From Fulvivirga imtechensis AK7 (GTDB taxonomy: Bacteria > Bacteroidota > Bacteroidia > Cytophagales > Cyclobacteriaceae), in assembly GCF_000331535.1 (NCBI RefSeq), contig NZ_AMZN01000028.1:35453-99452 (forward strand): 64,000 bases of DNA, given 5' to 3'. This document shows positions 29,101-37,691 of the stretch, one piece after another. A program made the translations under genes and the position numbers. The notes below the pieces were generated by a model. The model saw nothing but the letters and a program-made list of their open reading frames with translations, was not told the DNA's origin and made no database searches. Each line of letters starts with the position of its first letter. Within the stretch, counting starts at the first letter, position 1.

Positions 29101-32100
29101 TGAGTTGGCGCAACAGGCTGTCATGATATTTCAACATCGGTTTGGAAATTATTTTGGTAAGGAAATACTGCTGGCCGGCACTGAATATTCAGGTCGTGAA
29201 TTACAGCAACGTGCTGGAAATTTAAACATTGCTGAACAGGGAGAAGGCTTATCTGCGGCATTGCAGCTCGCAGCGTCATGGACTAAGTTGCCTTCTGATA
29301 CCTTAATGTCATGGAAAAAGCAAAGGGCATTAAGCATAAAGCAAAAAGTCGAAGAACTACCAGCCTGGCTGGAGACAGAAGGAGAGACCTTTAAAGCTCT
29401 GCCCGCTTCGCCCGTTTCGATCAACCTCAAATCAGAGGTTATTACAGCTACCGCCCATCCGGAAGGGATATTGGTTGTTAAAATGGAGGACCGGGAAGCG
29501 AAGAATATGTTTTCTGATGCTTTCACACAAGGGATAACAGAAGTATTCGGGCATATTGAACAAGCGGAAGAATATAAGGTGGTAGTATTGACCGGCTATG
29601 ATAATTATTTTGCTTCGGGAGGTACAAAAGAGGCATTGCTGGCTATTCAGGAAGGGAAAAGCAAATTTACTGATACCAAGATCTATCAACTGGCCATGAA
29701 ATGTAAACTGCCGGTGATAGCAGCCATGCAGGGGCATGGTATCGGAGCCGGCTGGGCAATGGGTATGTTCGCAGACCTTGTTCTGTTCAGTGAAGAAAGC
29801 AAGTATGTGAGTCCGTATATGACCTATGGATTTACACCGGGAGCGGGAGCCACCTTTATCTTCCCGGAGAAAACCGGGTATGATCTGGCCAGAGAAACCT
29901 TACTGACAGCTCAGGAGTATGCAGGCGATCATTTCAGAGACAGGGGTCTCCGTGTTCCCGTGCTGCGAAGAGCGCAAGTGAATGAAGCGGCTCTTGAACT
30001 GGCAGGAAAAATAGCAAAATGCTCACGGAGCGTCCTGATAGCTTTAAAACATCAGTTCACTCACAACCTGCAAGAGCCACTCAAGGAAACTATAGAGCTT
30101 GAGTTGGCAATGCATGAAAAAACATTTGTGGGGCAGCAGGATACCTTGCAGCAGATCAAAGATAACTTTCATCAGGGGGAGCGTACCGTAGAACTGCGCA
30201 TCTCGAAGCACAGTGAGCCTGTTTCTACGCAGAACTCTGATCCGACCAGAGAGGTGCCATCCGGTGATTCGGTTATGGCCAGCGTAAGACAGTTTCTGGC
30301 GGAGGAACTTCATCTCCAAGAGCATGAAATTGAAGAAGATACACAGTTTGTTGATCTGGGCCTTGACTCCGTTACAGGGGTTACATTGGTGCGCAGGATT
30401 AACGATAAATACAAAACCTCGATCGAGGCAACGAAGATCTACAGCTACCCGACCCTCTCCGAACTGAGTCGCTATGTTATGGAAGAGGCCGGCAAATCAG
30501 ACCTTTTACCTGACAAGTCCGCAACTGTAATATCCGCTGTCCCTGCTACAGAGATCCAAAGAAATGGTGAGCCGACAGGATCGTCTCAGCATTCAAATGC
30601 CCGGTTTGCGGTGGCGGACAGCATAAAAAAGATGCTGGCTGAAGAGTTGCACCTGCAGGAACACGAGATCGATGAGGACACCCAATTTATCGACCTGGGT
30701 CTGGATTCCATTACAGGGGTCACCTGGATACGCAGGATCAACGAAAAATATAAAACTTCAATTGAAGCAACGAAGATCTACAGCTATCCCACGCTCTCTG
30801 AACTTAGTGGGCATGTAAAAGAAGAAGCTGAGAAGTTGGGCACTGTACCCAGCGAATTAGGCCAACCGGTGATTCCGGCCAGGCCATTTTCTGATCATGT
30901 TGCTTTGAAGGCAAAGGCTGAGCGGGTGTTGCCGCCAACCTTGAAAAAGCTTACTTCCTGGCGAAACAGGCCTGTGTTTAAGGGGTTGCGTGCCCAATAT
31001 CCGGATCATGCGCAATCCATAGCCGTAGTTGGCATGGCAGGTCAGTTTCCAATGTCAGGAAACCTGGATGATTTCTGGAAAAACATCGCAGCAGGCAAAA
31101 ACTGCATTAGCGAAGTGCCCCAGAAGCGCTGGGATATCAATACCTTTTACCATGAGGGTGAGCCGGTGCCAGGCAAAACCAACAGTAAATGGGCAGGCCT
31201 CATGGAAGGCTATGACTTGTTCGACCCATTGTTTTTCAATATTTCTCCCACCGATGCTGAGAGTATGGACCCTCAGCAACGGGTGCTGTTGCAGGCTTGT
31301 TGGGAAAGCATTGAAAATGCAGGCTATAGCCCCAAGAGCTTATCGGGCAGCAGGTGCGGTGTTTACATGGGCTGTGCCAGTGGTGATTATCATTTACTTT
31401 CAAGAGAACTGCAAATAAGCGCTCAGGGTTTCACGGGCGGAGCTACTTCCATTTTGGCGGCCCGCATTTGCTACCTGTTGAACCTGCAAGGCCCTTGTGT
31501 ATCTATCGATACTGCCTGCTCTTCATCATTGGTTGCCATAGCTTCAGCCTGTGACAGTTTGGTTTCCGGAAGCTGTGATATGGCCATGGCAGGAGGTGTA
31601 TATGTAATGGTTGGTCCGGATATGCACATAAAAAGCTCGCAGGCAGGCATGCTTTCACGCGATGGAAAATGCCATACGTTTGATCAAAAGGCAAATGGCT
31701 TTGTTCCGGGTGAAGGGGTTGGTGTTGTGATACTTAAGCGTTTGGCTGATGCACAGAAAGATAATGATATCATCCATGGCGTCATCGAAGGCTGGGGTGT
31801 AAACCAGGATGGAAAAACGAACGGTATCACTGCTCCGAATGAAGAATCACAGATACGTTTGGAACGGGAGGTATATGATAGGTTTAAGATTGATCCCGAT
31901 AGTATTCAACTTGTGGAAGCCCACGGTACCGGTACCAAACTGGGTGATCCGATCGAAGTGAATGCGCTCAAGCAATCCTTTAAAAATTATACAAAGAAAA
32001 AAGAATACTGTGCGCTGGGGTCGGTCAAGAGCAATATTGGCCACTGCCTCACCGCAGCCGGGGTGGCCAGTTTCATCAAAACCCTGCTGGCGCTAAAACA

Positions 32101-35100
32101 TCAACAACTGCCCCCAACCATAAACTATGATTCGCTGAACGAGCACATTGCCTTGAAAGACAGCCCGTTCTATGTAAATAATGAGCTGAAAGAGTGGAAG
32201 GCAGGTGAGGCCGGGAAACGGCAGGCTGCGATCAGCGCCTTTGGCTTTAGCGGTACCAATGCCCACATTGTATTGTCAGAATATGTGGCGCCTGTAGAAA
32301 ATAAGCGATCTGTTTCTGTCATTACTCAGGATTCTAAGATCATCGTGCCACTGTCTGCAAAAACGGCTGATCAGTTGAAACAAAAAGCCATTGATCTTTT
32401 GGCCTTTATTCGAAGGGAACCATCGATCGACCTGGTTGAGATGACATATACCCTGCAAATTGGTAGGGATGCCATGGACGAGCGTCTGGCTCTAATGGCT
32501 GGCTCCGTGGAACAACTGGCGGAAAAGCTTCAGGCTTACGCGGACGGTACTCAGGGTATTAGCGATATTTTTCAGGGACAGGTGAAAAGTAACAAGGAAG
32601 GCCTGAGCATCATCAACCGTGACGATGACCTTAAAAGGTCCATTATCGATACCTGGATCAGCCAAAAGAAACTTACAAAACTGGCTGATTTGTGGGTGAA
32701 AGGCATAGAACTGGACTGGAATAGGCTGTATGGTGAAAACAAGCCAAAGCGTACCAGCCTTCCTACGTATCCATTTGCCAAGGAGCGGTACTGGTTTGAA
32801 GATAATAGCAAGACACTCAACACCAAAACAGCCGCCAACGTGTCAGTGCTTCACCCGCTGATTCATGAAAATATCTCAGACCTTGATCAGCAATGCTACA
32901 GGTCTGTTTTTAGCGGGGAAGAGTTCTTTGCTAAAGACTACCGGATCAATGGAGCCGTGGCGCTGTCCCCATTCGCAGCTATTGAAATGGCCCGGGCTGC
33001 AGTGGCGTTGGCAACTTCAAAAAAATCAGGGGCTCAGGGCATGGAATTGAGTAATATGATCTGGGAGCAGCCGATCTTACTGCCGGCAAAGAAAGAGATC
33101 ATAACGGCATTGTTTGCAAATGATCCGAGCAGTGGTGGCCATGAATGGATAGATGTGGAGATCCACAGCGAGGAATCTGAAACGGAGAAGCCACATTTTT
33201 ATGGTAGTGTGGTTTTTGGCACTCAACCTGAAACCGGCAAGATCGATATTGCGCAACTCAGAAAGCAGATGCAGCAAGGGGCGTCAACGCAAGTCGATAT
33301 TTACGAGGTTTTAGCCAGACTGGGCATCACGTATGGAGCTACACGTCAGGGAATAACAACTGTTTATCACAGAGAGAAAGAGTTGTTGTTGGAAGTAAAT
33401 CTGGCGCCTTCCGAAGACAACTATCTGCTTCGCCCGGCAATTATGGATGTAGCCCTGCTTGCTGGCAGTTATTTGGCCACTGAATTGGATCGTTCGTCAC
33501 AGCCGGTTGTCCCTCATTCCCTGGATGCTGTTCGCATCATATCCGCTTGTTCTACAGATATGGTGGTCTGGGTGCGTAGCAGTGCGAAATCTGACAAAAC
33601 GCTTGACGTTGACCTTATGGATCAGCACGGAAATGTCTGCGCACAAATGAGAGGGTTGTCCTTCAACCAATTCACTGCCGAAAGAGCGGATATTGAGAAT
33701 AGACAAAGCACAACTGTTGTAAGAGAGGAAACACTTGCCACGGGAGAACAACAGCAGGAAGTATCGCAACAAATGTTCTTCAGGGAATACTGGAAGGAAC
33801 AGCCACTCGCTTCCGGTGTATCACTGCCGGAAGGTAAGCAGATTGTGATCTTCGCAGATGAGGAATTCGGGAAGGTTGTAAACGGTAGCGAACAGTGGGC
33901 CGGGGCAGTCGTGGTGTCCCAAGGCGATAACTACCAGAAAGTATCCGACAGCGCCTACTATTGTCGTTTAAACAATGGAGGAGACATCCAAAAGGTGCTT
34001 AATGGCGTTCCAAAATCCGATATACCACTTACACTGATATATACCTGGGCGAAAGATCAGAAGGAAACAGGTATTCATACATTGTTTAACTTATTCAAAG
34101 CCATTAAAGAATTTAACCATCCTGTCGATGTAATACTGACAGGTCATTATGACCCCTCATCGCCAGACACTTGCTGGGATTACTCATGGATCGGCTTTGA
34201 AAGATCGTTAAAACTTCTCCTGCCTGATGTGCGGTTATCATTACTTTATACTGATTCATCCTCACATACTCCTCAGCAGCTTTTGGATGCAGCGCAACAG
34301 CCGGGCATCATCTGGTATAAAGGGCAGCAGAGATTTGCATTATCCTTTGAGCCATGCGAGTTGAATAAAACAACACAAGAACCGGTATTGAAGAAAAATG
34401 GAAGTTATTTAATTACCGGAGGCTGTGGTGAGCTGGGGTTCAGGTTTGCACACTATTTAGCCCGGGAATATCAGGCAAAGTTGATACTGCTTGGCAGAAG
34501 GTCGCTTACTCCTGGTATTCGGCAAAAAGTTGATGAGCTGAAAAAGGCAGGCGCTCAGGAAGTGCATTATGCCGCTGTTGATATCAGCAACAGAGAGGCG
34601 TTGGCTTTATGGGCAGGAAAACTACCTTTTGATCTGTCCGGTGTTATCCACGCAGCAGGTGTTGAGAGCGTTCAGCCTTTCTATGAAAAAACAGCAGATA
34701 GCATTAACTCGGTGCTGCACCCTAAGTCGGTCGGGACGGTTTTATTGGATGAGATGCTGGATCATCAGCGCCTGGATTTCGTTTGCTATTTCTCCTCATC
34801 AGCCGCTTTGCTTGGTGACTTCGGTTCCTGCGACTATGCTATTGCCAACCGTTTCCAAATGGCATACGCATACCATCGCCAGCAGAAAAAGCAGGGTAAT
34901 GGAAGGTCTCTTGTTATCAACTGGCCATTCTGGAAAGAAGGAGGCATGGGCAAAGGTGACGCAGAAGAAGCCGCGTTTTACCTGAAGAGCAGTGGACAGG
35001 AGATGCTTGAAACAGCAGAAGGGATAGCAATATGGCATGATATCATTCGCTCAGACCAGGCACAGACGCTGGTTATGAAAGGCAAGCCAACTCGTGTAGA

Positions 35101-37594
35101 GCAGTTTTTAGGAAGGATATATGAAGCTAAAAAACCTGTTGAAACAGTGGAAAGACAGCAAAATATGCCTGCTCATATCAGCAAAGGATGGAAGGTTCAG
35201 TATCAGGACTTGTCGCCAAAGGAATGCGTTTTTGCCGATCTTGTCAAACTTGTATCATCAAGCCTGAAGATACCTGCGGAGAAACTGGATGGGATCACCA
35301 ACCTGGCTGACTACGGGTTTGATTCCATAAGCCTGGCCACATTCGCCAAGCGACTACAGGAGCATTTTTCACTGGCTGTCACTCCAGCCTTGTTTTTCAA
35401 TTATGCCACTATTGGAAAGTTGAGCGAATATTTTACCGGGGAGCATCAAACACATATCCAGGAATTCTATAGCAAGCCACAAAGTGCAGTGAATGAGATG
35501 AAAATTCCGGCAACAGCCAAACCGATCAATACAACTAATAATAGATCACAGGTGAGAAAGCGCTTCCTACATACCAGAGCGGAAGGCCGTTTAAATAATG
35601 CCGGCTTGAAGCAAGAGCCCATTGCGGTTATTGGTATGTCGGGGCGTTTCCCAAAAGCAGACACAGTAGATCAACTATGGACTATACTGGAAAAGGGTGA
35701 GAGTGCGATCACTGAGATCCCTTCATCGCGCTGGAACTGGCGTGATTACTTTACCGAGTCCGGTGATCCCGCTAATAAGATCAGCACCAACAAGGGAGGC
35801 TTTATTAGCAATGTGGACGAATTCGATCCGCTGTTTTTTGAAATTTCACCCAGAGAAGCAGAGGCGACCGACCCCGGGCAAAGACTGCTCCTGATGGAAG
35901 CCTATAAGGCCATAGAGGATGCGCAGATAGACCCGTCATCGCTAAGGGGGTCTTCAGTTGGTGTATTTGTGGGTATGGAAGAAAGTCAGTACGACTCGCT
36001 CGTTGTTGATGAGCAGGGGGTTGGAAATAGCGGTAACGCCATGATATCCTCCAGACTGTCGTATTATCTTGACTTGCATGGTCCTACTATTGCTACCAAT
36101 ACTGCCTGCTCTTCCGGCCTGGTAGCGCTGCATCAGGCGATCATGAGCCTGCGAAACGGAGAATGCGAGTCGACATTGGTTGCAGGTATCTCCTCGTTTA
36201 TCTTATCACCGACATTCTATATGAAGATGAGCCAGGCAGGAATGCTGTCACAGGATGGTCAGTGCTATAGCTTTGCAAAAAGAGCGAATGGAATAGGAGT
36301 AGGTGAAGCAGTAGTGGTACTGATGCTGAAGCCGTTGTCGGCAGCTATTGCCGCTGGTAATCCGATTTATGGTACCATCAAAGGTAGCGGAATCAATTTC
36401 GATGGAAAGACCAATGGAGTAACAGCGCCTAATGGCAAAAGGCAGGAAGAGCTGATCAGGAATATTTATACCAACTATAGCATCAACCCTGCAGATATCT
36501 CTCATATTGTAGCTCATGGCACAGGTACAAAGCTGGGCGACCCCATTGAACTAAACGCGCTGAATGAGGCCTTCAAAAAGCTGAGCGCGGAACAGTCCAC
36601 TTCAAGGCAGCAACCATGTGCCATCACGAGCTGCAAGAGTAACCTGGGACATACCATGGCAGCCTCCGGGCTGGTAAGTGTGGTGAGTTTGCTAAAAGGA
36701 TTGCAGCACAATACGATACCCGCCACCATCAATTGCGATGACGAGAATGATTACATCACCTGGGAAGACAGCCCGTTCTACATCAACAAAGCTACCAGGG
36801 AATGGGAAAAGGAAAATGACAAACCTCGTATGGGGGGTGTGAGCTCATTTGGTCGTAGTGGCACCAATGCACATGTGGTTATAGAAGAATATATGCCACC
36901 GGTAAATGAGCATTCAGCAGTTGTTGTCGCTCCGAAAGATAGTTCCGTCATCATCGCCCTGTCTGCAAAAACAGGTGAACAGTTGAAGCAGAAAGCCAGT
37001 GACTTGTTAACTTTTATCAGTACCCCTGATCAAACAACAGAAGAACCTGTTGCAAAAAGCATTGATCTGGTTGCATTGGCCTACTCCCTGCAGGTAACCC
37101 GTGAGGCCATGGAGGTACGTCTGGGATTCATTGTGAATACCATTGAGGAATTGGCAGATAAGCTCCGGTCCTGGCTGAATGCGGAAGAGGATATCGAAGG
37201 CGCTTATTCGGGAGAGGTTAAACTTCATGATCCGTCAGTTTCATTGTTCAATGTCGATGCCGACCTGCAGGAAACCATCGACAAATGGATCACCAATAAA
37301 AGACTTTCCAAATTACTGGATCTATGGGTTAAAGGCCTCGTACTGGATTGGAACAAACTCTATGGAGAGGTTAAGCCCCGGCGCATCAATGTTCCTAAGT
37401 ATCCATTTGCAAAAGAGCGCTATTGGGTCGATAAAAAGGCGGAAAAAGCAACCACCGATCAACATACCGGCAATGGGCAGAGGGTAAATGGTAATTATGA
37501 ATTAATTGAGGATATCCTCAGCAAGGTTGAGGATGAATCGTTGGATGTAGATCAGGCTGTCAAATTATTAAATAATGGGTCATACATGCAATGA
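23132..37594 (+). CDS. Trans-AT polyketide synthase (PKS-B)
   Basis: The 4820-residue protein reads: docking helices (about 17-50); KR (GGFGGLG near 242, Tyr 385) and ACP (Ser 548), completing the module begun by KS3-DH on PKS-A; KS4 (Cys 819); DH0 (Tyr 1291 replaces His; Asp 1462, His 1466); three crotonase domains (about 1637-2349); two ACPs (Ser 2413, Ser 2526); KS5 (Cys 2796); DH0 (Tyr 3270, Leu 3443 in place of Gln/His); KR (GGCGELG near 3762, Tyr 3902); ACP (Ser 4065); KS6 (Cys 4326); linker and C-terminal docking (about 4790-4820, ILSKVEDESLDVDQAVKLL). There is no AT. Predicted output is alkene, beta-branch, then beta-hydroxyl; KS6 passes on to the DH-KR-ACP of PKS-C. The second KR lacks the LDD-type Asp (HAAGVESVQ), unlike the others, suggesting the opposite alcohol configuration. 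The ATG at 23180 (Met 17), after AAAAGGGAAAAAG, is a credible alternative start that coincides with the docking helix. Confidence 0.92.
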   Translation: MSSINTSNPNSRKGKKMKRRLKQIYQDLFKGKLTQKEALQEIRALKQQGQEKGMGTLLSAPVWEEDNISKPADESASAFAERHIILCEMSSIDEKRIETMIPGSHCLTLRSSQQNIAERFSEIAGTCFELIKNILHKKPSGKVLLQIVIPDNQEEKLFAGLSGLLKTAALENPHIAGQIILLQTDIFGDELVKRLELEKTRHQDEVIKYDNDGRRVLRLQEISTRGKAPKIAFKDRGVYLITGGFGGLGVLFAREIIRQTSKARIILAGRSELTPARKKVLEELSGTGTSVEYRQADIADPDQVGQLITYIKGHYKQINGIIHCAGINSDNFILKKTAEEFGRVLLPKVTGTFNLDQATHDIDLDFMVLFSSVASWLGNSGQADYAAANAFMDQYAVYRNALVETNKRKGKTISVNWPLWQEGGMRMDEATQEMLGEITGLRALTTPAGMQNFYRCLELQHEQVMVTDGDYTQIRHRLFERNKDRPPVESTHDFHDVLPLATSANGSDKRSLFEKALDFICGELASQLKIAPHQLDPQAPMEKYGIDSILAMNLTNQLEKSFGSLPKTLFFEYQTAHELTEYFTKSFPDVLKALFSKNNEGSSSQKPGDVAMPKPQLQARQRSGGRFLRQRQEPVSVKNSKTDHDSDPIAIVGLSGRYPEAKDIREYWQNLRQGKDCIIEVPKDRWDWRDYYSEDRTKGGHHYSKWGGFIEGVDEFDPRFFNIAPREAANIDPQERLFLQHAWMAIEDAGYTRDSLQIADEQDLAGQVGVYVGVMYGEYQLFGARGKGMALMNSYASIANRVSYVLNLHGPSMTLDTMCSSSLTAIHLACQDLQLGRTNLAIAGGVNVSIHPNKYLYLSTGQFISSDGHCQSFGEGGDGYIPGEGVGVVILKRLSEAERDGNHIYGIIKGSALNHGGKTNGYSVPNPKAQAAAITRALSEANIDPRHISYIEAHGTGTKLGDPIEIAALNQAFKKHTEDNGFCLIGSAKSNIGHCESAAGIAGLTKVLLQLKHKEIVSSLHSQKLNPYIDFNDTPFTVNQTLTPWRQPEIEGKLLPRIAGISSFGAGGSNAHIIIQEYVPSAEVSQTVAPVAHDTTVVIPLSARTAEQLKQKATDLLDFIRAFQPDLIAMAYTLQVGREAMDERLGFVVSSIDQLADKLTAYINGEQGVADTYHGQVKRNKEVFGKDTDLQKDTEQWIAQKQLGRLLDLWVKGIDLDWSRLYGDNRPNLISLPAYPFARERYWIDTTDTEELMSNASAPVLHPLLHVNTSDLVQQCYSSTFSGNEFFFADYPLNGNGSGQKMLPAVAYLEMARAAVEKSMPAKEGSELIELHDLVWGQPFIAAENKQIAIALLTKDGDGVDFEIYSKDEAEEVIHCQGSASFVPSANQKLDTEQLKGQTKEGRLTANELYTIFIEAGMSYPAAHQGVVFVDRGVDQVLAQLRIPEAVGVSQKDYQLHPAIVDSALHAAIALNVSQPVIPFAVASIRIASACTTEMLAWVRYTLGSRATDDIIQLDIDLCDPQGNICVQMRGVACQQESLNTAAQVDIPVQTVSSPALKEPRQIPLPLHVAKGNGSGEPSQSFANVALKKPTAISLAAPDDLDPGKIKRTSAKAAVVLTDTTIGFSSKDSRSSTVPLVSLYDHGNGIFSILIEAGGTNKLSDDLTNQLLLVLNTVQKAPSVKVLILKGSKGGFLHGGRNEYNVAVEQKLYQAIASFPYPVIAAMQGNAAGAGFLVGALCDFMICSREANYYYTIPQEGIFPSDHEYQLFEGRFGAELASDFLYCSETYTGQQLQAKGWTCPILPQEQVEGYTEDLALALAKKSETSLALLKQHLARHIVKLTNGLSVLSAMTTGRMSDEAVPGITLPAKHIRLETHDNVLVIRIGMTRKKYGIKALVKDVKNIFSRIDSTSSYKSMVLVSEYPDFLPENKLETAVSEIMDLQQLSLELPIPVIAVLDSDTSGRAWFFSQFCEACIYNVEGRYSIGDIRQSPELAQQAVMIFQHRFGNYFGKEILLAGTEYSGRELQQRAGNLNIAEQGEGLSAALQLAASWTKLPSDTLMSWKKQRALSIKQKVEELPAWLETEGETFKALPASPVSINLKSEVITATAHPEGILVVKMEDREAKNMFSDAFTQGITEVFGHIEQAEEYKVVVLTGYDNYFASGGTKEALLAIQEGKSKFTDTKIYQLAMKCKLPVIAAMQGHGIGAGWAMGMFADLVLFSEESKYVSPYMTYGFTPGAGATFIFPEKTGYDLARETLLTAQEYAGDHFRDRGLRVPVLRRAQVNEAALELAGKIAKCSRSVLIALKHQFTHNLQEPLKETIELELAMHEKTFVGQQDTLQQIKDNFHQGERTVELRISKHSEPVSTQNSDPTREVPSGDSVMASVRQFLAEELHLQEHEIEEDTQFVDLGLDSVTGVTLVRRINDKYKTSIEATKIYSYPTLSELSRYVMEEAGKSDLLPDKSATVISAVPATEIQRNGEPTGSSQHSNARFAVADSIKKMLAEELHLQEHEIDEDTQFIDLGLDSITGVTWIRRINEKYKTSIEATKIYSYPTLSELSGHVKEEAEKLGTVPSELGQPVIPARPFSDHVALKAKAERVLPPTLKKLTSWRNRPVFKGLRAQYPDHAQSIAVVGMAGQFPMSGNLDDFWKNIAAGKNCISEVPQKRWDINTFYHEGEPVPGKTNSKWAGLMEGYDLFDPLFFNISPTDAESMDPQQRVLLQACWESIENAGYSPKSLSGSRCGVYMGCASGDYHLLSRELQISAQGFTGGATSILAARICYLLNLQGPCVSIDTACSSSLVAIASACDSLVSGSCDMAMAGGVYVMVGPDMHIKSSQAGMLSRDGKCHTFDQKANGFVPGEGVGVVILKRLADAQKDNDIIHGVIEGWGVNQDGKTNGITAPNEESQIRLEREVYDRFKIDPDSIQLVEAHGTGTKLGDPIEVNALKQSFKNYTKKKEYCALGSVKSNIGHCLTAAGVASFIKTLLALKHQQLPPTINYDSLNEHIALKDSPFYVNNELKEWKAGEAGKRQAAISAFGFSGTNAHIVLSEYVAPVENKRSVSVITQDSKIIVPLSAKTADQLKQKAIDLLAFIRREPSIDLVEMTYTLQIGRDAMDERLALMAGSVEQLAEKLQAYADGTQGISDIFQGQVKSNKEGLSIINRDDDLKRSIIDTWISQKKLTKLADLWVKGIELDWNRLYGENKPKRTSLPTYPFAKERYWFEDNSKTLNTKTAANVSVLHPLIHENISDLDQQCYRSVFSGEEFFAKDYRINGAVALSPFAAIEMARAAVALATSKKSGAQGMELSNMIWEQPILLPAKKEIITALFANDPSSGGHEWIDVEIHSEESETEKPHFYGSVVFGTQPETGKIDIAQLRKQMQQGASTQVDIYEVLARLGITYGATRQGITTVYHREKELLLEVNLAPSEDNYLLRPAIMDVALLAGSYLATELDRSSQPVVPHSLDAVRIISACSTDMVVWVRSSAKSDKTLDVDLMDQHGNVCAQMRGLSFNQFTAERADIENRQSTTVVREETLATGEQQQEVSQQMFFREYWKEQPLASGVSLPEGKQIVIFADEEFGKVVNGSEQWAGAVVVSQGDNYQKVSDSAYYCRLNNGGDIQKVLNGVPKSDIPLTLIYTWAKDQKETGIHTLFNLFKAIKEFNHPVDVILTGHYDPSSPDTCWDYSWIGFERSLKLLLPDVRLSLLYTDSSSHTPQQLLDAAQQPGIIWYKGQQRFALSFEPCELNKTTQEPVLKKNGSYLITGGCGELGFRFAHYLAREYQAKLILLGRRSLTPGIRQKVDELKKAGAQEVHYAAVDISNREALALWAGKLPFDLSGVIHAAGVESVQPFYEKTADSINSVLHPKSVGTVLLDEMLDHQRLDFVCYFSSSAALLGDFGSCDYAIANRFQMAYAYHRQQKKQGNGRSLVINWPFWKEGGMGKGDAEEAAFYLKSSGQEMLETAEGIAIWHDIIRSDQAQTLVMKGKPTRVEQFLGRIYEAKKPVETVERQQNMPAHISKGWKVQYQDLSPKECVFADLVKLVSSSLKIPAEKLDGITNLADYGFDSISLATFAKRLQEHFSLAVTPALFFNYATIGKLSEYFTGEHQTHIQEFYSKPQSAVNEMKIPATAKPINTTNNRSQVRKRFLHTRAEGRLNNAGLKQEPIAVIGMSGRFPKADTVDQLWTILEKGESAITEIPSSRWNWRDYFTESGDPANKISTNKGGFISNVDEFDPLFFEISPREAEATDPGQRLLLMEAYKAIEDAQIDPSSLRGSSVGVFVGMEESQYDSLVVDEQGVGNSGNAMISSRLSYYLDLHGPTIATNTACSSGLVALHQAIMSLRNGECESTLVAGISSFILSPTFYMKMSQAGMLSQDGQCYSFAKRANGIGVGEAVVVLMLKPLSAAIAAGNPIYGTIKGSGINFDGKTNGVTAPNGKRQEELIRNIYTNYSINPADISHIVAHGTGTKLGDPIELNALNEAFKKLSAEQSTSRQQPCAITSCKSNLGHTMAASGLVSVVSLLKGLQHNTIPATINCDDENDYITWEDSPFYINKATREWEKENDKPRMGGVSSFGRSGTNAHVVIEEYMPPVNEHSAVVVAPKDSSVIIALSAKTGEQLKQKASDLLTFISTPDQTTEEPVAKSIDLVALAYSLQVTREAMEVRLGFIVNTIEELADKLRSWLNAEEDIEGAYSGEVKLHDPSVSLFNVDADLQETIDKWITNKRLSKLLDLWVKGLVLDWNKLYGEVKPRRINVPKYPFAKERYWVDKKAEKATTDQHTGNGQRVNGNYELIEDILSKVEDESLDVDQAVKLLNNGSYMQ
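28037..30170 (+). other. Triple in-line crotonase (ECH) block in beta-branching module 2 of PKS-B
   Basis: The architecture matches PKS-A. The first domain (about 28037-28670) has FLHGGRNEYN and MQGNAAGAGFLVGALCD. The second (about 28735-29375) is degenerate (VLDSDTSGRAWFFSQFCE). The third (about 29420-30170) looks intact, with YDNYFASGGTKEA, MQGHGIGAGWAMGMFAD and YGFTPGAGATFIFP. Both blocks have the same order, so degeneration of domains 1 and 2 happened before the block was duplicated. Confidence 0.85.
30268..30830 (+). other. Tandem ACPs of PKS-B, first lacking the Trp flag
   Basis: Both domains have LAEELHLQEHEI and YSYPTLSELS. The first has GLDSVTGVTL (Ser 2413, Leu 2419, codon TTG at 30386). 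The second has GLDSITGVTW (Ser 2526, Trp 2532, codon TGG at 30725). Only the second keeps the Trp diagnostic of beta-branching ACPs, so the two may no longer be equivalent to the HCS. Confidence 0.85.
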
Positions 37595-37673
37595 AGACGA
37601 TTGGATGTGGATTTTCGTCAGTGAGTATTTCATACGTTCAGTTTTTAAGCAATAGTTAAGAAAAGGAAAATCA

Positions 37674-37691
37674 AATAGGAGGTATCTATAA
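37674..37691 (+). promoter_or_regulatory. Strong Shine-Dalgarno upstream of PKS-C
   Basis: TAGGAGGT lies 9-10 bases before the ATG at 37692. The other genes here have weak or no recognisable Shine-Dalgarno, as is common in Bacteroidota, so this site stands out and supports the chosen start. The rest of the 97-bp gap is featureless. Confidence 0.55.
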
